Shown piece by piece: positions 56,691 through 64,000 of a stretch of 64,000 nucleotides of DNA. Positions within the stretch are counted from its first letter, which is position 1. Every line of letters starts with the position of its first letter. The stretch covers positions 1-64,000 of the forward strand of contig JADNRY010000227.1 in assembly GCA_015501585.1 (NCBI GenBank), in the 5' to 3' direction. The position numbers and the translations under genes are program-made. The notes under the pieces were generated by a model. That model ran no database searches, was not told the origin of the DNA, and was given only the letters and a program-made list of their open reading frames with translations. This stretch comes from Rhodocollybia butyracea. Its lineage: Eukaryota > Basidiomycota > Agaricomycetes > Agaricales > Omphalotaceae.

Positions 56691-57800
56691 TTACAACCCG
56701 GAGATTTTCAAACCCGCGTCTTCAAGCGCATGGAGGCGTTGTGTGAGTTTATCAGGCATGCGCGCAGCCCAGAGACGTCCGAGGTGGATCCGCTTGAGAA
56801 CAGTTCCCGTGTGGGTGGCAGGAGATGGTACGTGATTTGGGGTATTCGGGTTGAGAGTATTTGGGATGTGAGTATTTGGGCTGTTCTGGGTGTTCTGGGT
56901 GTTCTGGTTCTGCGTATTCGTGTTATTCGTGTTATTCTGGCCATTCGGGGAACTGGTATCCGGGTGCTCAAATCTCGACTCGATAATCCTGACAACCACT
57001 TCAATCTTATCATGGCTCGTGAGATCCCTCAGCACACTACTCGGACTGGGCGTCCTGATCCCAAATTCGCGCAAAAAGGGCAGCATCTGTCCTGGAGACG
57101 TATACGTATGTGTATGTACCTCGTCGTCCCCAGGCGTAGATGTTGGCACCCAGATCAAGGTCATGAGGAGCCAGAGATCCATCTGGAGGAAATTCCACAT
57201 TAACATTGGTATCATAGTTGAATGTGGCTGAGATGAGGGAGGTGGATAGTCGGAGAGCCAAGTGCATCTCGTCAACATCGATGTTTTCCATTGTGAGATG
57301 CTGGATCTGATGCCATGGAAATACTAGTTGGTCGAGGACATGGATGGAGATGTCGAGGCCGAGCGTGTGCAGCCTCGGCGAATTAGACCACGTGAGTATG
57401 GGTTTGGGACTCTCCTGAGGGCCAGTGGATTCAGGCATAAATGTAAACGATTCTAGCATCGTTAGTTCTTTTCCGGGTTCATTCCTCGGAAAAAATTCCA
57501 GTTCGACGAAATGAACGGAGCGCCATCTATGTGCAAGTGGCCACAGAATGTCAACTATAAGCGATCTGGCGTCTGGTACATTGATGAAGATATCCAGCGG
57601 GCAAGCTGCAGACCTATCGATGAAAAGCGCAGTAAGATTTCTGACAGCCTCGGAGTGTGGGTTTTCGTATGCAAACACTAAGATTGAGGTCCATATTGGT
57701 GGAAGAGCCAAAGCCACAGCTCTCCAGCGAGCAGACACATGGCTGAGCTCAAGTGGACTGCAGCCGAGAAAGATTTGGGCTAGAATTTCGTTGGAAGGAT
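56691..57800 (-). CDS. F-box protein
   Basis: Near 57790-57700 the text reads 'SNEILAQIFLGCSPLELSHV' and 'SARWRAVALALPPIWTSILV', the second half of an F-box plus the segment that follows it in agaricomycete F-box proteins, which recruit substrates to SCF ubiquitin ligases. Leucine-rich-repeat-like text follows ('SPRLHTLGLDISIHVLDQLV', 'IQHLTMENIDVDEMHLALRL'). The C-terminal part is in another frame (57170-56691: 'GQMLPFLREFGIRTPSPSSV', 'RMPDKLTQRLHALEDAGLKI'), so a small intron or a frameshift lies near 57100-57200. A low-complexity Asn/Thr/Gln/Pro tract (56860-56960) comes from short tandem repeats in the DNA. The start is not clear because the N-terminal exon is not intact. Confidence 0.65.
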
Positions 57801-58104
57801 ATCAGTTGCCATTACTAAGATACCCTGTTCTCACGGGTCGGCGAGTAAAATATCACCGGCAATCTTGCGCTCCTCCCTACTAGGAGGGTACTGTCACTCA
57901 TAACATGTACAACACTCGTTTATTACATGCTCCACTGGTCTAGTTTAGATGTAATAACAGTGCAAGCTACGCAAACGACACACCCAATCACCTTGGCCTA
58001 TTCAACATATTCGTCTCGAGTCGGTCATAAAGAGTACAACCTTCACAATAACTCCTGGCACATTACAACAATGTAATATAGCACACGATAACCAGCAGCC
58101 CCTC

Positions 58105-60983
58105 TCAAAACGCCAACTCCTCCAACTGGTACTCCCCAATCACCCCCGCCTGCTCCTGTAACATCCGCCTCCTCTGCCTCCAATCCAGCACCTCTTTTAC
58201 CTCTTTCCCCTCCTTTGCCTCTCTCGCTTCCTTCAAGACTTTAGCCTGCGCCCTAACAAACACTTCCAATGCCCCACGCATCCCCCCTGTCTCCTCCACC
58301 CCTCGGATCTCACCGTCCACATACGCTTTGAATTTCCTGAGGAGGCGGTATGCGGGAGGCGTCTGGATGAGCGTGAGGAAGGTGGTGTCGAGGAGCGGTT
58401 GAAGGAAGGTCGATATCTGATTTGATATAAAGAAAAAAGTCAGTAACTCGTATGCGAACAATAGGATCGTAAACTGACCTGTGACATCCCCGGAATATCA
58501 GCATACGGATCATTCTCGTTCTCCGCTGCCTGTCCTTTCTTCGCCTTCTTTATTGCCTTCCCAGTAGGCATCAACCGTACATCGCGCCCCGCCCACTGCC
58601 CCATCCAAGAGTCGAGTACCTCGAGAATACATATCACGTCGTCGACGTGGGAGAGATAGCGCCGGAAAGCGAAGCGGAGAGCGGGGGTTGAGAAGGTGGG
58701 CATGGCGGAGATGGGTGCGGTGGGTGTAGCTAAGGTGTTGGAAGTGGAGTTCAACGAATTCAGGGAGGTGGTGGTGTTCGAAGACACGGTGGAAGCAGAA
58801 AACCGGGAATGCAGGAGAAGACTCAAAAACGCCGGGAGAGTCGGTACGTCTGCATCTGTGCCGACACCTATACTTGGCGGAGAGTCCACCTGCATCGCAT
58901 CGCTGGGGTGGGATTTATCCTGAGCTTGGGATTGCCGGTGTCGCGCGAGTACGAAACTCAAACACGCGACGACATCGACCTCTTGGAGGTCTTTTACGGT
59001 TTTGAGAGCTAGGGATATCGAGGGCTGGTTCCAAGAAAGACCAAGGAGTCAGTAAAAATGAACGATACGAAAACAAAAAAGAACATACCCAATCGCCCCG
59101 GCGCCTCAAGACCTCCAACAAGCCGTTCCCATTACCGCCATTCCCATCACCACTCCCACCAGTTGCATCGCCCACCACTGTCACGTTCCCATAATCTACA
59201 TCCCCGACCATCAGCCCGCTCACAACGCCTCGCTCCAACAAATGCCGCACAACCTTCGACGAATACCCTACATTCGCGTTCGCCTTCCCAGTCTTTTCAG
59301 ATTGCAGCACAGTATTCAACACGTCTCTGACGAAGTTATAACCATACAACGAGGAAGAAGGGAAGAGGTAGTCTGCGACCCCTCCCACGCGAAAAACACC
59401 GCGTCCGCACCCTCCGGCTGTCCCCTGCCAATGGCAGCGCGCATTTCTACAAGGACTTTCCTCCGTTCCTTTTCTACATCTCCCTGCTTATCTCCCTCTG
59501 TTGCATCCGCGTACGATGGCTCATCGACAGGAGACGCGGCGAGCCATGGTTTCGCGGCGAATGCTTTACCAAGAGCGTTCGCGAGGGAGGATGGTTGAGG
59601 GATAGATACGGGGACGGCCCAGATGGAGGAGCTTCCGGAGGAGATGGGCTGCGAGTTTTGGGATTTACGTGATTTTTGGGATGAAGAGTTGGCAGAAGTG
59701 GTGGAGGCGGGAGGGGAGAGTACCAGGAGAACGTTAGACTGGGATAACGCTTCCACGAGGGTTACAGTGGCTTTTTGGTTGTTGGCGAGGGAAGGAAGTG
59801 CGAAGGTGTGGGAGGCTAAGAGGACGGAGAAGGCTAGATCCCACAGTAGCAATGCGAGTTGGGGGGAGGAGGTGGTGGTGAGCCCTGCGAGGAGGACGTG
59901 TGAAGTACCCAGTGAGAGAAGAGACACTGGTCCAATAGCTGAGGAAGATGGGTCCGAGTTTTTTGAAGATGAGATAAACGATAGCGCAGTAAGCTGGATA
60001 GTGTCCAGCGTATTCAGATACACCACCTCGTCTGCGGATTGAAGCTGAAAGGAGGACCAAGTACCATTCGACACTATTTTTTCAAAAGTCAGATATACGA
60101 AAATCCCTCGAGGCTCCAAACTTACGAAGGATACTAACAAACCCAGACACACTGACCGATCCATCGCGAAACGCCTCGGCTCCGTATTCTAGCGGCACCT
60201 CCGCATCCCAAACCTCATGAAACTTATCTTCCAAATCGACGCCCACGCCCAGCATCCTCAATCGGCCATCGACCTCCACCATCTGCACCACAATCGCACC
60301 TCCCGGCGAGCTCCGGGTTGATAGAAACACACAGTCGGCCCATACGAATACCCAAGCCTTCAGTACGGTACATTTTGATTTCGAGGACCATGTTGCCTGG
60401 ATGCTTGTGTTCGTCGCCAGATCCTGGTGGAGGGCCGTAATCTCGCCTTGGGCTGAAGTACAAAGGATGCGGGACGGCAGCGCGGGTGTGGTGTAGAGTC
60501 CAGAAATTAGGTGCGGGAGCTACCCTTGCAGAGCATTCGTTAAACGAAACTCAACCTGGAAAAGAACGACTCCGACGTACAGTGCGAGTTTTCTTATTTT
60601 GAGTTTGAGTTGCTCTTTCTGCTACCGAACTGGCTAGGTTTTCTCGCCACAGCCATAGTTCATTGTCGCTAGCTGAGTACGTCGAACATTCGTAGTTTGC
60701 GTCTTGAAGAGTGATTGAGGGACAGGTGAAGGTTGTGGATTGGCCAAGAGTATGGGAAATTACTGGGTGGAGAGTCGATAACTGTGTAAAGTGTCAGCAA
60801 TAATTGATAGTATTCATATAAAAACGAAAACCGAAAACAAAAAGTTGCAAAAAATTCACTTACATCAATTACATGAACCCCATCGCCTTGCGCAGAAACC
60901 GTAACGTATCCTTTTGAGTGCGAAGCAAAGACTTTGTTCGTGTAGTTGTTCAATACGAAAGGCTCGCCAACATTAGCCTCCAT
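58105..60983 (-). CDS. Multi-exon protein, possibly Utp8/Nol11-like
   Basis: The start ATG at 60983 gives 'MEANVGEPFVLNNYTNK', with introns at about 60867-60785 (GTAAGT..CACAG), a GTACGT..GGTAG intron near 60580-60525, and one at about 60123-60080. The N-terminal half is WD-repeat-like: 'HPVISHTLGQSTTFTCPS', 'SGLYTTPALPSRILCTSAQ', 'SIQATWSSKSKCTVLKAWVF'. The middle has 'QLALLLWDLAFSVLLASHTF'. The C-terminal half is helical ('FAFRRYLSHVDDVICILEVL', 'ISTFLQPLLDTTFLTLIQTP') and ends 'GEYQLEELAF'. This order recalls the Utp8/Nol11 family of rRNA-processing factors, which is a tentative match. Near 59360 one base is missing compared with the degenerate copy at 26600, breaking the frame between 'FFAWEGSQ' and 'YGYNFVRD'. 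Confidence 0.7.
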
Positions 60984-61401
60984 TGGAGACCTGTTCGAGA
61001 ATCGTTCGAGCTAGTTGTAAGAAAAAAAAGATCGTGATAAGCGCCGGCGGCCCGGCTGAGAGCTACACGGTCACGAGGGGATCATCGCTGCATCGTTTGC
61101 GGGTGCGCACTGCGAATGTTCGTATTCTCTTCGCAAAAGACAGCTAGCCAGGATACATCGCCGACGTTCGTCTAGGAAGGACGTATATTGCTCTAAATTA
61201 CAGCTAGCTGTGTCTATCCCGGATCTAAACTCTCGCATAGTCGTCTGAGTATTATCAGTTCAGTCAATCATGTTAGAGCTGTTATGCACTTCAAGTTTGT
61301 AAGAGGCAAAAAAAGAAGAAACACATGGCCGTCCTGCCGACAGATTAAAAAAGTACATACAAGGGAAGAAAAACTAAATCCATAGTAAAGACTAAACGAA
61401 A
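60984..61401. other. Intergenic: promoter side of the 58-61 kb gene
   Basis: No gene. It holds the upstream region of the minus-strand gene starting at 60983 and the 3' flank of the LINE relic. Confidence 0.5.
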
Positions 61402-62890
61402 CTAAGAATCGTTCGCTCCCCGTGTGCTAACCATTTCCGCTCTGGGGATCCAGATATTCTCACCAGCAAATGTATTCAGTACATCGTAGATATGTTTTAC
61501 CAGCAAGGGCAGCAATCTTTCTCTGAACAGTAGGTCCCGGAGAACATCCGCAGGGGGCAGGGAAGATAGAGCGTGAGTAAGCTTAGGCGATAGTCTGCAT
61601 GCCTTCTCAAAGAAGGTACGGCGGAGTAAAGAAAGCGACGGGTTGCCGTTGCAAGAAATGAGGGCATGACCTTCGCCTTCCGTTTCTTCTTGACAGAAGC
61701 GGCATAGCCGCCATTGCCTCGGAACGTAGGGCCTATATCTCGCTGCAAGTAGCGTGACCGCTCTACCGCCAATGCGTGAGACGAGCCTGTTACGAGGCGG
61801 ATGAAAGCATCTCTATGCTTGGGCACTTTGATCAGGTTCAGGTACGGCCTTAGGCATAGAGCCGGTGTTGCAATCATCCGGCTGTCGTTTTCGTTACATT
61901 GCACACGATGATGGAGGAGGGACAGTCGAGTGGATTCCAGGATGCGTGTTGTAATGGTAGCGTCGCACGAGCGGGCTCCTTCTTGATGGCTTTTACTTGC
62001 TCTCAATCATGCAGGTCAAGGGTAGAGCATATGACAGGGACGGGGAGGCGAGATAAGACGAGTGTATGGGAGTCGTTTAACCAGTTAGCGTGGCCATCTG
62101 CGGATAGAACGAAAGAATTTTCCAGCGCGCGCATCTAGCGATGTGGTTAGACGAGAGCGATAGTAGGCAGTAGGCGGCCCAGGCTCAGGTCCACCCTCTG
62201 GTTGACAGGTTTTACTCCCGTTTCGGAGTGAAGTGGAGCTGTACCTGGGAGAGTGAGTCCAGTAGGCCTTCATCTACATCAATAGCAACTTCACATCCAA
62301 AGATAAGATGCGGGCCCAGTCGAGCCCAGTCGAGCGCAATACCTGCTTTGGGCGGTAAGCATTCCATCGTAGGTTCCAGAGCAAACATGGCATTAGTGAC
62401 ATTCCTACATTTACTAGCCTTCATCGTGTACAGCGACGAAAAGATCTGTCGAGTCGTTGAAGTAAAGAACACACCCATGTATTTGTAGCAATCAACTCAT
62501 CCAATTCTGTCACCGCTCATGGTAAAGCAGGGGGGTGAGCTGGGATAGGACCAAAGAGCATCCATTTTGTTTCAGTGCACTCTGATGGTCATGGAGTTAA
62601 CAGTGCACCAACGAAAAAATGCATTGAGTTCGAGCTGTAAGCCTTGCGGCAAGGTGCCTGTTCTACATGAGAAACTTGCATCCCGTACAAAGCGTTATCG
62701 TCCCTGTGTTCCGGGATGGCCAGGTCAGCGAAGTAAATGTTCCATGGCATGGGTGATAGCGTGTCCCCTGTTAGTAGACCGACCAAACTTCAGAAAGCGG
62801 CAGATACACCTTCCCCATGTTTCACTACATACGACATGCGCGCGCATAGCATGTGTATCCAATCAAAGACGGGGTTCGATAGGCCACAGC
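61402..62890 (-). pseudogene. LINE reverse transcriptase fragment
   Basis: Minus-strand text reads 'GDTLSPMPWNIYFADLAIPE', 'MQVSHVEQA', 'LELNAFFRWCTVNSMTI', 'YMGVFF', 'ALDWARLGPHLIFGCEVAID', 'LNLIKVPKHRDAFIRLVTGS' and 'ENIWIPRAEMVSTRGANDS' before a stop at 61402. This is the fingers-palm-to-C-terminal part of an agaricomycete non-LTR element. It is 5'-truncated, has several frame changes, and lacks the catalytic ADD segment, where a deletion joins 'HVEQA' directly to 'LPQGLQLEL'. It is inactive. Confidence 0.85.
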
Positions 62891-63104
62891 AGCTCAGTTT
62901 CAACTAAAGTATAGGCAAGTCAGTAGAGGGGAAGGCGTTCTTATGAAAGCCATGTTAAATCAATACTTGTTCAAAAGAAGTTTATCATTTTTTGCTTAAT
63001 ATTTATCGTTGCATTATGCAATATATGTCTTTGCCTTTTTCGCGTGCCATTTATAGAATGCGCCGTAGTGAAATATACTGTAATAGATTTTTTCCGAGGA
63101 ATCA
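62891..63104. other. Spacer, nothing recognised
   Basis: AT-rich, no gene seen. Confidence 0.5.
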
Positions 63105-63193
63105 GTGAGTAGCTCTTTCCGCTACCGAGCTAGCCGGATTTTCTCAGCATAGTAGTAGTAATAGCTCATTATCGATAACTGAATACGTTAAGT
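63105..63193 (-). pseudogene. Exon fragment copied from the 58-61 kb gene
   Basis: Resembles 60600-60690 over about 85 bp (shared 'GCTCTTTCYGCTACCGARCT', 'TTTTCTC', then 'AGCTCATTATCGATAACTGA' against 'AGTTCATTGTCGCTAGCTGA'). It corresponds to the second coding exon, on the same strand. Confidence 0.6.
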
Positions 63194-63441
63194 AGTCTCA
63201 GCCATGGGAGGCGTAACTAGTATAATACTTATATTTTAAGATTGTGCATGATGATATTGGACAGAGGAGGTAAACTCTATTCCCATTCTGCTTTTCTTTG
63301 CCAAATCTTACATCAGGTTTCATTTCAGCCTCTCTATCTTTGTCTGCGATTTCTCCCTCCCATCTTGGTTTTAACCTCCCCATGCTTCCCCAAAGTTTCT
63401 AAGAAGAAAGGGTTTCTTTCTTGATTTAAGAGTTAGAATAC

Positions 63442-64000
63442 TTAATTGTAAGACAGCGAAGGGGTAGATCCGGAAGTAATAAGACCTCGAATTACAGTCG
63501 AACTAACTGTGGTGGCTGAAATTTGTCTTATAAATGCAACAAGGTAGTCACGGTCAGGAAAATTTTCAGAACTTCGGAGCAGTGATTCCCGTACAAGTGG
63601 CGGAAGGTCCAAAGGTAAATCTTCCTCGTAGGTCTCAAAAACCCAGTCCATGGCATGTTCAGCAGCAAGCTCTATGCATTGTTCAGCATGAAAAAATTTG
63701 ACTGGAGTTATCCCGAAAGCCAGTGCTGAAAGAGCGGAAGTGATATCACAGTTATGGTCTGTGATGTTCAACTCATAGAAGGGTTGTCTGAATATAAAGA
63801 AAACCTGATCCATGGAGCTGAAATGGATGCCTGCGCGAAGCCAACCCTCCAACTCGTCTAGATTTGTTGAGGAGCCTAAATGGTCACGGATATGTGATAA
63901 CACATAATAAACATTTGCGACCTCATTTAGTTTTTCTGACATCTCAGGAGGAAACGCCCCAAGTGACCGACAAAGAACACTCTTTGCAGATGGATTGGAG
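63442..64000 (-). CDS. Partial ORF of unknown function
   Basis: Open from the right edge to a stop at 63442. An in-frame ATG lies at 63942, but coding-like text continues upstream ('NPSAKSVLCRSLGAFPPE'), so the true start is probably outside. The protein is acidic and helical: 'VYYVLSHIRDHLGSSTNLDE', 'MDQVFFIFRQPFYELNITDH', 'LAAEHAMDWVFETYEEDLPL', 'DYLVAFIRQISATTVSSTVI'. No motif is recognised. Confidence 0.55.
   Translation of the reverse strand, partial: SNPSAKSVLCRSLGAFPPEMSEKLNEVANVYYVLSHIRDHLGSSTNLDELEGWLRAGIHFSSMDQVFFIFRQPFYELNITDHNCDITSALSALAFGITPVKFFHAEQCIELAAEHAMDWVFETYEEDLPLDLPPLVRESLLRSSENFPDRDYLVAFIRQISATTVSSTVIRGLITSGSTPSLSYN

Noticed and set aside
56850..56960. Functional Asn/Thr repeat domain
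   Set aside because: It comes from short tandem DNA repeats (GTTCTGGGT, ATTCGTGTT) and is probably slippage in a linker.
1..64000. tRNA, rRNA or other RNA genes
   Set aside because: None was recognised by eye; a covariance-model scan was not possible here.

Overview
The window looks like an accessory, transposon-rich stretch of nuclear chromosome from a mushroom-forming basidiomycete (Agaricomycetes). The clues are short GT..AG introns, F-box proteins of the 'W+AVAL..P.IW.SI' type, a NACHT-ankyrin (NLR-like) gene of the 'DWLKAPDPSTN' type, a Tnp2 transposase, a DUF6589-type protein, a RecQ-like helicase and many LTR elements. There are no prokaryotic or organellar hallmarks. Assignments rest on reading the sequence and on remembered family motifs; no database search was run.

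Layout. 0-7.2 kb: a PHD-finger gene fragment (minus strand), a non-autonomous DNA transposon with about 220-bp inverted ends (1809-3552), a GACTTGA-rich repeat and an F-box-like pseudogene. 7.2-14.9 kb: two related gag-only LTR retrotransposons, each with intact LTRs and target duplications; the first ends the F-box relic and the second splits a RecQ-like helicase gene. 14.9-19.3 kb: the rest of the helicase, convergent with a DUF6589-type gene; their stop codons overlap. 19.6-27.4 kb: a degenerate copy of the gene at 58-61 kb, split by a third gag-only LTR element with LTRs of about 1.2 kb. 28.0-34.5 kb: a Tnp2 (CACTA-type) transposase gene, convergent with a coiled-coil partner gene 25 bp away that is broken by a solo LTR. 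34.9-36.4 kb: a small LTR element. 37-44.3 kb: a NACHT-ankyrin gene broken by a truncated LTR with a DNA-element cluster, and again by a clean solo LTR.

44.3-55.6 kb is nearly all mobile-element debris: a deleted LTR element (45.5-46.9 kb), a TA-flanked MITE (47.7 kb), a CACTA-like element with CACTG termini and a nested MITE (49.1-50.2 kb), an 845-bp LTR element (51.6-52.4 kb), repeated segments and a large foldback element (55.1-55.5 kb). 55.9-61 kb is the most gene-like part: a small spliced gene of unknown function, an F-box protein, and a multi-exon protein that may belong to the Utp8/Nol11 nucleolar family. 61.4-62.9 kb is a dead LINE fragment. An unknown ORF runs off the right edge.

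The most unusual signal is structural. The two gag elements at 7.2-10.6 and 11.2-14.9 kb are filled, in coding and non-coding parts alike, with short perfect inverted repeats (arms 5-9 nt, loops 3-8 nt) every few tens of bases. The larger LTR family carries 9-10 hairpin units with a fixed loop (TTGAGCTATCTCC) and unit-specific arms that change together. Both patterns point to selected nucleic-acid structure in these retrotransposon RNAs. A second candidate system is the helicase/DUF6589 pair, whose arrangement resembles a two-gene mobile element.
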